Part shown: positions 1 to 7,184 of the stretch, in pieces
Position numbering within the stretch: the stretch's first letter is position 1
How the letters are laid out: each line of letters starts with the position of its first letter
Source: JBFEYJ01 sp041562215
GTDB lineage: Bacteria > Pseudomonadota > Gammaproteobacteria > Thiohalomonadales > Thiohalomonadaceae
DNA length: 18,337 bases
Reading direction: 5' to 3'
Assembly: GCA_041562215.1 (NCBI GenBank)
Contig: JBFEYJ010000039.1
Coordinates: forward strand, 1 to 18,337
Program-made: the position numbers and the translations under genes
Notes under the pieces: generated by a model
Seen by the model: only the letters and a program-made list of their open reading frames with translations
Told to the model about the DNA's origin: nothing
Database searches by the model: none

Positions 1-1506
1 TAACGGCTCATCTTTCTCTCCACGGGATTCCGGAGCACCCAACCAACGCCGGATTGCCAACACCCAGGCATCGCGCTCATCTTCCAGACGGAGGCGGCCC
101 TCAGCGACCCGGTGTTGCAGCAGTTTGAGTTGTTCAGCAAGGTCTTCAAGCTCGGTCCCATCGAAGAGCCCGTCATTGAAGGCCACCAACCAGGCCATCT
201 GGAATTCCACCGACAGTGGACTTAGGCGATCCTGCTTGAGGATCTCGCGCAGTACCCGACCACGACGAATTGCCTTTTCCATACTGGCCTCCAGGCGGGC
301 GCCAAAGCGGGTAAACACCTCCAGTTCAAGAAACTGCAGGTAATCAAGCTTCATCCTACCCGCTTCTGTCTTGATGGCCTGATGTTGCGCTTGCCCCCCG
401 ATGCGTGAGACTGACTTGGCGATATCGATAGCTGGACGCAGACCGGACGAAAAGAGATTTTGATCAAGGTAGATCTGACCATCGGTAATGGAAATGAGGT
501 TGGTCGGGATGTAACTGGCGATCTCCCCCTGGAGAGTTTCTACGATCGGCAGGGCCGTCATTGAGCCACCTCCGTGGCCGGCATTAAGGGCGGTACTGCG
601 CTCGAGCAAACGGGCATGGATGGAAAAGACATCGCCCGGGTAGGCTTCTCGCCCTGGTGGACGGCGCAGCAGCAATGAGAGCTCACGGTATATTTTGGCG
701 TGTGTCGTCAGGTCATCGTAGATGATCAGGGTATCGCGCCCGGCCTCCATCCACGCCTCGGCCATGGCGCAGCCGGCGTAGGGGGCAAGGTACTGCATTC
801 CCGGCAGGGCGCTCGCCTCGGCGACGATAACGGTAGTGTAATTCAGTGCCCCGTGGGCACGCAGCGTTTCCATGGTGTTGACCACAGTGGAACGTTTCTG
901 GCCAATGAGCACGTAAACGCACTGCACGGCCTTATCGCGCTGATTGAGCACGGCGTCGATGGCCACCGAAGTGCGTCCCAGCCCCTCGTCGCCGATAATG
1001 AGTTGTCGTTGCCCCTTGCCGATGGGGATCAGGGTATCGATAATTTTGATCCCGCTGTAAAGGGGCTGCTGAACAAAATCGCGTGCGACTATCGGCGGCG
1101 CCTCCTGCTCGATGAGCCGCCTGTGCGTTTCGTCAAGTCGGCCCAGCCCGTCCAGAGTGCGACCCAGCGGGTCGAGCACGCGCCCGAGGAGTGCGTCACC
1201 AATCGGCACACTAAGCTGTTCATGGGCTAAATAGGCCGGCATACCGGAGGCGAGCTTTTCGCTGTCATCGAGGAGCACTGCACCGACCAGGTCCTGATTC
1301 AGATCAAACACCATGGCGCGGCTACCATCGGCGAACACCACCAATCCATCCATGCGTGCAGAGGGCAAACCGGAGATCCAGGTAACCCCGTCACCGACCG
1401 ACACCACACTCCCCTGTTCAGTCAGACGCATGCCGAAGTGGTAACTTTCCACCCATTCAGCCTGCCGCTCCAGCAAGTGAGGGCTGGTGAACGAATCAGT
1501 GCTCAT
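1..1506 (-). CDS. atpA: N-ATPase (alternative F1Fo ATPase) alpha subunit, 3' end cut by window edge
   Basis: Non-catalytic alpha subunit of the F1 head. The frame is open from an ATG at 1506 to base 1, giving 502 residues with no stop, so only a short C-terminal piece is missing. The ATG lies inside the end of atpF (stop at 1496), so the two are translationally coupled. Alpha-type motifs are clear: IGKGQRQLIIGD before the P-loop, Walker B as DTLIIYDDLTT, and the arginine-finger segment KSVSRIGGQ. The P-loop reads GDEGLGRTS, so the usual Lys is Arg at about residue 178 (codon 973-975). This site normally binds nucleotide without hydrolysing it, so the change need not abolish activity. Position after atpF matches N-ATPase operons, where atpG follows. 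Identity is certain at family level; assignment to the N-type rests on the operon. Confidence 0.96.
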   Translation of the reverse strand, partial: MSTDSFTSPHLLERQAEWVESYHFGMRLTEQGSVVSVGDGVTWISGLPSARMDGLVVFADGSRAMVFDLNQDLVGAVLLDDSEKLASGMPAYLAHEQLSVPIGDALLGRVLDPLGRTLDGLGRLDETHRRLIEQEAPPIVARDFVQQPLYSGIKIIDTLIPIGKGQRQLIIGDEGLGRTSVAIDAVLNQRDKAVQCVYVLIGQKRSTVVNTMETLRAHGALNYTTVIVAEASALPGMQYLAPYAGCAMAEAWMEAGRDTLIIYDDLTTHAKIYRELSLLLRRPPGREAYPGDVFSIHARLLERSTALNAGHGGGSMTALPIVETLQGEIASYIPTNLISITDGQIYLDQNLFSSGLRPAIDIAKSVSRIGGQAQHQAIKTEAGRMKLDYLQFLELEVFTRFGARLEASMEKAIRRGRVLREILKQDRLSPLSVEFQMAWLVAFNDGLFDGTELEDLAEQLKLLQHRVAEGRLRLEDERDAWVLAIRRWLGAPESRGEKDEPL

Positions 1507-2242
1507 AGGCAACCGCAGCAAAGGTTTTCAATTCATCGTGCAAGTTAGCGTGAATAACCCAGGGACCGACAGTGACTCGTAACCCCGCAATAAGCTTGCG
1601 ATCCTCATGCCAGTCAAAGCTTTGAGCTGTAGGCACCAGTTTCTGGATCCATTGCTGAAGGTTCGCTTTCTGCGCCTCGGAGAGCGGGAAGGCACTAAGT
1701 ACGGTGACCGGTACCGTCTTGCCGTTATCCGTTGCCTGCAAAGCATCACGCTGTGCCGGTGGCAATTGCTCCAGCTCCCTGATCAACAGCTGCAACAGTT
1801 GCCCTTCGACCTCTGGCGAGGCGACCCCCTCCACCAGGCGGGACACAAAGCGGGCACCCTGCGCTAGCGCTTGCGCCTCTATCTCCCGCATTTTCTCCTC
1901 AAACTGCCGTTGCGCCAACACCGAGGCCTTTTCCCGCTCGGCGGACAACTCTTGCTGCAATCCCTCAAGGAGAGTACTGCGTTCGGCATCTATCTCTTTG
2001 CGCAGTCCCTGGCGCGCCTCATCACGTTCCGCCTCCCAGTCGGCCAGGCGGTTTTCATATTGGCGGCGCAGCTCCTCCCCCTGCCGCTGCATGGCCGCCG
2101 CCTCATCGAGCTGAGCAATGATGCTCTCACGACGTCGCGTCACCACCGCCTTCACCGGCTGGTAGAGGAAATGCTTGAGCAGCCACACCAGCACCAAAAA
2201 ATTGACGATTTCAAGGGCAAAGGTGCTCCAGTTCAGTTCCAC
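1496..2242 (-). CDS. atpF: N-ATPase b subunit fused to a delta-like domain
   Basis: Peripheral stalk subunit of 248 residues. This is much longer than an ordinary b subunit (about 156) and matches the fused form of alternative F1Fo ATPases (TIGR03321 type). One N-terminal membrane helix spans about residues 5-28. A long charged coiled coil rich in Glu, Arg and Gln covers about 30-155. The C-terminal 80 residues end in a delta-like segment containing LIAGLRVTVGPWVIHANL. No separate atpH (delta) gene lies in the operon, which fits this domain doing that job. The start is GTG at 2242, chosen because a GGGAG Shine-Dalgarno lies just upstream. atpE ends 15 bp before it, and the 3' end overlaps atpA by 11 bp. 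Confidence 0.95.
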   Translation of the reverse strand: MELNWSTFALEIVNFLVLVWLLKHFLYQPVKAVVTRRRESIIAQLDEAAAMQRQGEELRRQYENRLADWEAERDEARQGLRKEIDAERSTLLEGLQQELSAEREKASVLAQRQFEEKMREIEAQALAQGARFVSRLVEGVASPEVEGQLLQLLIRELEQLPPAQRDALQATDNGKTVPVTVLSAFPLSEAQKANLQQWIQKLVPTAQSFDWHEDRKLIAGLRVTVGPWVIHANLHDELKTFAAVAYEH

Positions 2243-2257
2243 GCTCGCGCTCCCGCC

Positions 2258-2527
2258 TTATGCACCGACCAGGTATTCCAGCAATGGATTACGAAACAGC
2301 ACAATGAGCACGATGACCAGTACATAGATGGCCAGCGACTCAATCATCGCCAGACCGATAAACAGTGTTCGCATGATCGATTTTTCCGCCTCGGGCTGAC
2401 GCGAGAGCGCATCCAGCGCACTGCCGATCGCCCGCCCCATCGCCAGTGCCGGCAATAACACCCCTACCGCAATGGCAAACAGTGCCGCGATGGTCGAACC
2501 CAGCACTATCCAGTTCATATCACTCAT
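2258..2527 (-). CDS. atpE: N-ATPase c subunit (Fo rotor ring)
   Basis: Rotor-ring subunit of 89 residues with two membrane helices (about 6-28 and 53-80) joined by the polar loop SRQPEAE. The ion-binding carboxylate is Glu63 in AMIESLAIY. Compared with the Na+-binding set of Ilyobacter c subunits, Ser64 and Tyr68 are kept. The Thr position is Leu65, and the helix-1 Gln position (Glu in some N-ATPases, from memory) is Met30. The ring therefore lacks the full Na+ ligand set, and proton coupling is at least as likely. The ATG at 2527 was chosen because the longer reading from 2584 adds a Lys-rich N-terminus inside atpB that no c subunit has. The start overlaps the atpB stop by 8 bp. Confidence 0.95.
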   Translation of the reverse strand: MSDMNWIVLGSTIAALFAIAVGVLLPALAMGRAIGSALDALSRQPEAEKSIMRTLFIGLAMIESLAIYVLVIVLIVLFRNPLLEYLVGA

Positions 2528-3218
2528 TCTCTTCTCCTTGCTCCATATTTTTTTCTTCTTGCGACTGAATGCCGCCGGCAACATAAATCAACGCTAACAT
2601 GCCGAAGATATAGGCTTGTACCAGCGCCTCAACCACGTGCAGCATCAGGATCGGTACTGGAACCAGGAACCCGGCCACCAACAGGATCAACAGCGCCGCC
2701 AGCTCCAGACTCATCATGTTACCGAAGAGGCGTACTGCCAAAGCCACCGTGCGGGTAACCTCACTGAGCAGGTGGAAAGGCAACAGTATCGGGCTTGGTG
2801 TCAGATAGTGTCGCAAGTAACTCCGCAGTCCCTGAGTTGAAACGCCGAACCAATGCACCGAAAAGAACACCAGCACTGCCAACGCTGCAGCTACCGAAAG
2901 GTCCCTGGTCGGTGAGTCCAGCCCGGGGATAAGACCAAGCAGGTTGGCACTAACCAGAAAGACCCAGAGGCTGGCGATAAACGGCATGATGCGTTCGGTA
3001 TGTCTACCGGCCACCTGCGCCACGGCCCCTTCCAGTGCATCGACCACAGCCTCCAGCACCACCTGCATGGGTCGCGGAAAAAGCGCCAGCCTCTTGGTAA
3101 ACAGACGACTCAGCAGAGCGATGGCAACAGTCAATCCAAGACAAGTCAGCAAACTGACGCTGAGTTCCAGCGGACCGATAGTGAATACGGTGCCAATCCC
3201 GATGCCTTCACCTTGCAT
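2520..3218 (-). CDS. atpB: N-ATPase a subunit (Fo ion channel)
   Basis: Stator a subunit of 232 residues, carrying the ion half-channels against the c ring. Five to six hydrophobic helices are visible. The essential stator Arg is present in the conserved motif TVALAVRLFGNMMSLE, and the following motif HVVEALVQAYIFGML is typical of AtpB. The C-terminus is a short acidic tail. The start is ATG at 3218, two bases after the atpQ stop. An in-frame ATG at 3293 would add 25 Arg/Cys-rich residues reading through atpQ and was rejected. No reading frame for AtpR fits between atpQ and this gene. Confidence 0.96.
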   Translation of the reverse strand: MQGEGIGIGTVFTIGPLELSVSLLTCLGLTVAIALLSRLFTKRLALFPRPMQVVLEAVVDALEGAVAQVAGRHTERIMPFIASLWVFLVSANLLGLIPGLDSPTRDLSVAAALAVLVFFSVHWFGVSTQGLRSYLRHYLTPSPILLPFHLLSEVTRTVALAVRLFGNMMSLELAALLILLVAGFLVPVPILMLHVVEALVQAYIFGMLALIYVAGGIQSQEEKNMEQGEENE

Positions 3219-3220
3219 GG

Positions 3221-3490
3221 CTACTCCCGCACCAACAGGTAAACATTGACAGCGCCGATAACGATGCCCAGGAACATCAGACTCAGTGTCCACCGTATGG
3301 AGTAGCCTTCGAGCATGCCGTCGATCCAGCTTCCGAGGTAAGCCCCGGCAATCACCGGCAAGACAAATACCAAGCCCAGAGTGCCGAGAAAAACGGTTTG
3401 CGCCATCAGGGTATGACGTTCCTTCTCCGCCTGTTTCATGCGCTTGATCCGGCGTTCTACGTCGTCACGAAGCCGCTGCTGGTCACTCAT
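3221..3490 (-). CDS. atpQ: N-ATPase accessory protein AtpQ (AtpI-like)
   Basis: A small membrane protein of 89 residues. A charged N-terminus (about 1-26, ending KQAEKER) is followed by two hydrophobic helices at about 28-53 and 65-87. The short connector GSWIDGMLE is the type seen in AtpI-like subunits. In N-ATPase operons AtpQ sits between atpC and atpR or atpB, and AtpI-like proteins are linked to c-ring assembly and Mg2+ supply. Its ATG overlaps the atpC stop by 8 bp and its stop is 2 bp from atpB, so it is cotranscribed. The second small accessory gene of this operon type, atpR, is absent. The symbol follows N-ATPase nomenclature. Confidence 0.88.
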   Translation of the reverse strand: MSDQQRLRDDVERRIKRMKQAEKERHTLMAQTVFLGTLGLVFVLPVIAGAYLGSWIDGMLEGYSIRWTLSLMFLGIVIGAVNVYLLVRE

Positions 3491-3899
3491 GCAGTTTCAC
3501 CCCTTGCTGCCCCAGCTCCCACATCCGCTTGAACATCGCCTCCTCCATACGCCGAAGACTCTCGCGGATCTCGCGCAGTTCATCCTCCTCCGCCAACAAC
3601 TCGTCACCCAGCCGCTGTGAAATGCGTTCGTAATCGGTATCACGCAGATAATGGCGACTGACCAGGGTAAGCGTGTTGTCAGCAAAATAGAGTACCGCTC
3701 CGGGCAGCGCCAGATATTCCCATGGAACCTGCTCCCCACAGCGAAAGCGCGCCAGTCCGAACACCAGCATGGTCATGAAGCGGGTGTGACCCGGCAAAAT
3801 ACCGAAGCTGCCTGAAGCATCTTCACCGACGAAGGATGTTACCCCCTTGATAGATTCACTCTGGCGATTATCAAACAGCTGCAGAGTGAAGTCGCTCAC
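3483..3899 (-). CDS. atpC: N-ATPase epsilon subunit
   Basis: Central-stalk epsilon subunit of 138 residues. The N-terminal beta-sandwich (about 1-85) contains the typical GSFGILPGHTRFMTML segment. The C-terminal part (about 90-135) is strongly charged and predicted helical (ERISQRLGDELLAEEDELR), as in the helical hairpin that brakes rotation in ordinary epsilon subunits. The gene lies directly after atpD with a 4-bp ATGA overlap. The order beta-epsilon first is characteristic of N-ATPase operons, whereas ordinary atp operons end with these two genes. Confidence 0.95.
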   Translation of the reverse strand: MSDFTLQLFDNRQSESIKGVTSFVGEDASGSFGILPGHTRFMTMLVFGLARFRCGEQVPWEYLALPGAVLYFADNTLTLVSRHYLRDTDYERISQRLGDELLAEEDELREIRESLRRMEEAMFKRMWELGQQGVKLHE

Positions 3900-5293
3900 G
3901 ACTTAACCTCCTTCATACTGCCGCGCATGTAGCACTGGTCCTCAGGCACCTCGTCATGCTCACCGCGCAGGAAGGCCTCGCAATCATCCAGTGTGTCAGT
4001 GAGGTTTACCGATACCCCCTGCAGGCCGGTGTGGGCCGCTGTCACCCAGAAAGGCTGGGTAAGGTAGCGCTGCAGTTTGCGCGCACGCATTACTGTCAGA
4101 CGGTCCTTGGGGGAGAGCTCCTCGATGCCGAGCATCGTAATGATGTCCTCTAACTCAGCGTAACGGGCCATCGCCTCACGCACCCCTTCAGCGATGCGAT
4201 AGTGGCGCTCACCCAGAGTGTAGCGATCCATCAGCTTGCTTGAGGAGCGAAGCGGATCCACCGCCGGGTATATTCCTTTACCCGCTTGTGAACGTGAGAG
4301 GATCACCGTGGTATCGAGGTGATTGAGGATGGCATTAACCGCAGGATCACTCATATCATCGGCCGGGACATAGACGGCCTGCACCGAGGTGATGGCACCG
4401 CTGTGGGTGGATAGGATGCGATCCTGCAGTTCAGCCACCTCGGTACGCAGGGTCGGCTGATATCCCACCGTAGCAGGCATGCGCCCGAGCAGGCTGGAGA
4501 TCTCGCTGCCGGCCTGGACGAAACGGAAGATGTTGTCCATCACGAACAATACCTCCTTTTTCGTGGTATCGCGCAGGTACTCGGCATAGGTCAATGCCGA
4601 TAGGCCGACACGAAAGCGCACCCCCGGCGACTCGTTCATCTGACCAAACAGCATCAGGGTTTGCGGCATCACCCCGGCTTTCTGCATCTCGTGCCACAAC
4701 TCGTGGCCTTCACGGATGCGCTCGCCCACCCCGGCGAACACAGACACCCCACTGTGAATATTGGCAATGGCATGCATAAATTCCATCACCAGCACCGTCT
4801 TACCAACCCCGGCACCACCGAAGAGCCCGGTCTTGCCTCCCTTAACGAAGGGACAGAGCAGATCGATGACCTTAATTCCGGTTTCCAGAATACCGCTGGT
4901 ACCGAGCGAATCTTGCAGGGCGGGGGGTTTGGCGTGGATGTTGCGGTAATGCTCGGCCTGCAGTGGATCACCGCCATCGAGGGGCTCGCCAAAGATATTA
5001 ATCAGGCGGCCGAGGCACTCTTGCGTAACGGGCACGTGAAGCGGCGCACCACTATCGTACACAGGCATACCACGTCGCAGGCCGCTGGTGCGGTGCAGAG
5101 TGATGGCGCGCACATGGTGCTGGTCGATATGCTGATGTACCTCAAATAGATAACTTTCATTATCGACCTCAGCAGTCAGCGCCTGGCGCATCGGCGGCAG
5201 CTGACGGCAATTGACCACCACCACCGGTCCGTGAACCTCGGCGATGGTGCCGATGGCCCGTTTGTGTGTGGACTTTTGTTCCGTGGCTTCCAT
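3896..5293 (-). CDS. atpD: N-ATPase beta subunit (catalytic)
   Basis: Catalytic F1 beta subunit of 465 residues and first gene of the operon. The P-loop GGAGVGKT is at residues 159-166. The catalytic Glu lies in GVGERIREG at about 189-196. Walker B ends in LFVMDNIFRF, and LLGRMPATVGYQPTL is the conserved segment after it. All catalytic residues I can recognise are intact, in contrast to the altered alpha P-loop. The start is ATG at 5293, preceded by AGGGGG about 11 bases upstream. The 124-bp spacer to the DUF2007 gene must hold the operon promoter unless transcription reads through. AT-rich -10-like hexamers (TATGAT at 5397-5402, TATAGT at 5383-5388, minus strand) occur there without a convincing -35. 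Confidence 0.97.
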   Translation of the reverse strand: MEATEQKSTHKRAIGTIAEVHGPVVVVNCRQLPPMRQALTAEVDNESYLFEVHQHIDQHHVRAITLHRTSGLRRGMPVYDSGAPLHVPVTQECLGRLINIFGEPLDGGDPLQAEHYRNIHAKPPALQDSLGTSGILETGIKVIDLLCPFVKGGKTGLFGGAGVGKTVLVMEFMHAIANIHSGVSVFAGVGERIREGHELWHEMQKAGVMPQTLMLFGQMNESPGVRFRVGLSALTYAEYLRDTTKKEVLFVMDNIFRFVQAGSEISSLLGRMPATVGYQPTLRTEVAELQDRILSTHSGAITSVQAVYVPADDMSDPAVNAILNHLDTTVILSRSQAGKGIYPAVDPLRSSSKLMDRYTLGERHYRIAEGVREAMARYAELEDIITMLGIEELSPKDRLTVMRARKLQRYLTQPFWVTAAHTGLQGVSVNLTDTLDDCEAFLRGEHDEVPEDQCYMRGSMKEVKS

Positions 5294-5417
5294 TACAGAG
5301 CTACCCCCTGAGATGCAGCTGCCAACGTCGGCAAGGAAAAGTCATTTCATCGTACTGACAATGGCAGCCCTGGCAACGGAACACTATAACAATAAAATCA
5401 TAGCAGGGAGGGCAGCT

Positions 5418-5735
5418 TTAACTATCGGGCGGCCTCTCGCCACCACAACGCCAACAGGCACTGAACTGCCCCTCTATGCTCTCACCACAAGCAGGGCAAA
5501 TCCACTCGGGAAGGGTCCCGACAGGTTCATGGAGATACTTATCAATCAACTTTTTCGAGGTAGCAAGATCCTGCTCATCCACCCACAGTTCCGGCCACGC
5601 CTCTGTGGGTGGCAACTCCCCCATTCCACCAGAAAGAAACTCGTTTCTCAGCTGGCAGTCGATACCGTCAGCATTCAGTAGGTTCCGAACATGACCGACG
5701 AGCATGGTGTTGGGAGAGCTGTAGAGAAGTTTCAA
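5418..5735 (-). CDS. DUF2007 domain protein with C-terminal zinc ribbon
   Basis: A 105-residue soluble protein. Residues 1-70 match the DUF2007 fold (putative signal-transducing protein): it opens MKLLYSSPN, and the conserved block ELPPTEAWPELWVDEQD follows. The last 30 residues form a zinc ribbon with Cys80-x2-Cys83 and Cys94-x2-Cys97. The start is TTG at 5735, as the family N-terminus begins there and GGAG lies about 10 bases upstream. The gene follows nnrS on the same strand after about 80 bp and may be cotranscribed with it. No biochemical function is established for the family, and none is claimed here. Confidence 0.82.
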   Translation of the reverse strand: MKLLYSSPNTMLVGHVRNLLNADGIDCQLRNEFLSGGMGELPPTEAWPELWVDEQDLATSKKLIDKYLHEPVGTLPEWICPACGESIEGQFSACWRCGGERPPDS

Positions 5736-5815
5736 GTGAAGGTGCTCCGAAGAGGTTGCAGGTCTGCAAAATTACTTACCGATCAATACACGTCACCCGT
5801 TACCTGCTCTCTTCC

Positions 5816-7015
5816 TTACCCCGGTTGTCCATCCACCCTGGGGCGGGTCAGAATTGGGAAATAAATCAGGAAAAACGGCAGAAATGCCAACAGCCACAGT
5901 CCGCCGGCGATATCGATCAACAACAGGTATTGAGCGGGGAAAACCAACGGCAGCAACACACGTACCACCGCCGCCAAAACAAGCAACGTGAACGCCCAGC
6001 CCATCAGCGGATGGGCCTTCATCGGCCTCCCTGTGTGGCCGATGGCGACGCGCGCCATCATGCCCAGAGTCAGCACCCCGATGCCGCCCACTGTCAGCGC
6101 ATGCAAAGAAAGCATCGGCGGCACCCACTGCATCATGCTTAACGCTTGCATCAACAATCCCACCGCTACCCAACCATAACCAAGGTAAAGCACCCAGAGC
6201 AGAGAAACCGACCAAATCTTCCGGTGATACCAACCTCCTACCCTGATTATATTTACCAGCGCTGCTGTCAGCGCCAGCAACATCGCCGCCATACTTTGGG
6301 GGAACAATGTCTGGATCAGTGCAAACAACAGTACCGAGCCCAGTGAAAGCCGTTCGATCCACTCCCACTTTCTGATCGTGACACCCTGCAGGCCGCGCTC
6401 GATAAAGAACGGAATCACCCGCCCCCCCATCACCACCAGAAGCGTAACCACCATACCGATACCCAGGTGAATACCGGATTGCAGAGTATTCGCGGTGAAC
6501 CCCAAAAGCTGAAGATGGAACAACGCATTAGCCACTGCCAGGGCCAGCACCAGAAAGGCAAGAGGGATATTGTGTCTCTGTCGGCTCTTGATTAGCGGAA
6601 AGGCCAGCGCGAGAGCGGCCAGTGGCAGAAACAGCATATCGAAAAAGGCGATCGCCTCAGCAGAAAGCCCCGGCACAAACGGAACCAGCCGACCGAGCAC
6701 CCAGGCCAGGGTCAATCCGGCAAGCGGCCAATAACGCAGCGTTTGGATCCCGGTCCAGTTTTTGGTTGCGGTAAGAAGAAACCCGACCACCACCGCCGCC
6801 GAATAACCGAACAGCATCTCATGACCATGCCAGGTGATAGCACCGTAATAAACCGGTGCAGGGACGATGTCACGATGAATCAACAGCCAAAGCGCCATCA
6901 GAATGAGCGCCGACAGACCGGCCATAAGAAAAAAAGGGCGAAACGCCAGAGCGAAAAAGGTCATGCCGTTGTTCAACGGCCCGACCTGCGGTGTGCTTAT
7001 GTTCGTCAATGCCAT
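5816..7015 (-). CDS. nnrS: NnrS family haem/copper membrane protein
   Basis: A polytopic membrane protein of 399 residues with about 12 hydrophobic segments. NnrS proteins contain haem and copper and are linked to nitric oxide metabolism and tolerance in denitrifiers and pathogens. The family signatures are present: ALAFRPFFLMAG at about 22-33, TWHGHEMLFGYSAAVVVGF at 61-79 with His63 and His65, NWTG at 86-89, and GGRVIPFFIERG in the middle. ATG at 7015 has GAGGTAAAAGGA just upstream. A class II FNR/Dnr-type promoter lies at 7045-7086, so induction at low oxygen or by nitric oxide is likely. The copA gene and a micro-ORF lie directly upstream on the same strand. Confidence 0.93.
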   Translation of the reverse strand: MALTNISTPQVGPLNNGMTFFALAFRPFFLMAGLSALILMALWLLIHRDIVPAPVYYGAITWHGHEMLFGYSAAVVVGFLLTATKNWTGIQTLRYWPLAGLTLAWVLGRLVPFVPGLSAEAIAFFDMLFLPLAALALAFPLIKSRQRHNIPLAFLVLALAVANALFHLQLLGFTANTLQSGIHLGIGMVVTLLVVMGGRVIPFFIERGLQGVTIRKWEWIERLSLGSVLLFALIQTLFPQSMAAMLLALTAALVNIIRVGGWYHRKIWSVSLLWVLYLGYGWVAVGLLMQALSMMQWVPPMLSLHALTVGGIGVLTLGMMARVAIGHTGRPMKAHPLMGWAFTLLVLAAVVRVLLPLVFPAQYLLLIDIAGGLWLLAFLPFFLIYFPILTRPRVDGQPG

Positions 7016-7044
7016 GATCCTTTTACCTCAGTGGACTCGGACAC

Positions 7045-7086
7045 AGTCTAGACAGGCGGGAAACGAAGTGACTTGATGTTAGTCAA
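7045..7086 (-). promoter_or_regulatory. FNR/Dnr-type class II promoter of nnrS
   Basis: Read on the minus strand, TTGACTAACATCAA (7073-7086) matches the FNR/Dnr consensus TTGAT-N4-ATCAA at 9 of 10 fixed positions. A -10-like TAGACT (7045-7050) starts 29.5 bp from the box centre, the class II activator geometry. The implied transcript start near 7038 leaves a leader of about 22 bases containing the nnrS ribosome binding site. Whether FNR, Anr or an NO-sensing Dnr binds cannot be read from the site. Confidence 0.75.
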
Positions 7087-7106
7087 CGCGATTTTCGGGA
7101 AAGATT

Positions 7107-7184
7107 TCATGACTTATCCGAAAGCCAGAACCACCATATAATACAGCCGATCAACGCGAGACCGGCAAGATTCACCCAGATCAC
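7107..7184 (-). CDS. 25-residue membrane micro-ORF overlapping the copA stop
   Basis: GTG at 7184 overlaps the copA stop (GTGA), and the frame runs 25 codons to TGA at 7107. The product is almost one membrane helix: a hydrophobic run containing WVNLAGLALIGCIIWWFW, then SDKS. The 4-bp overlap is typical of coupled genes. The run resembles the N-terminal anchor of cupredoxin-domain proteins often encoded just after CopA (recollection, not a search). It may be the remnant of such a gene that lost its cupredoxin domain, or a real small membrane protein. The frame is not open beyond the TGA, so no cupredoxin domain follows. Confidence 0.5.
   Translation of the reverse strand: MIWVNLAGLALIGCIIWWFWLSDKS

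Noticed and set aside
700..1230. Plus-strand frame of 176 codons at the left end
   Set aside because: It is antisense to atpA, whose frame reads continuously with all alpha-subunit motifs.
2528..2584. Upstream start for the c subunit
   Set aside because: It would add a Lys-rich 19-residue N-terminus unknown in c subunits. ATG at 2527 gives the normal length.
3219..3293. Upstream start for the a subunit
   Set aside because: The extra 25 residues read through atpQ in another frame and do not look like AtpB. ATG at 3218 follows the atpQ stop directly.
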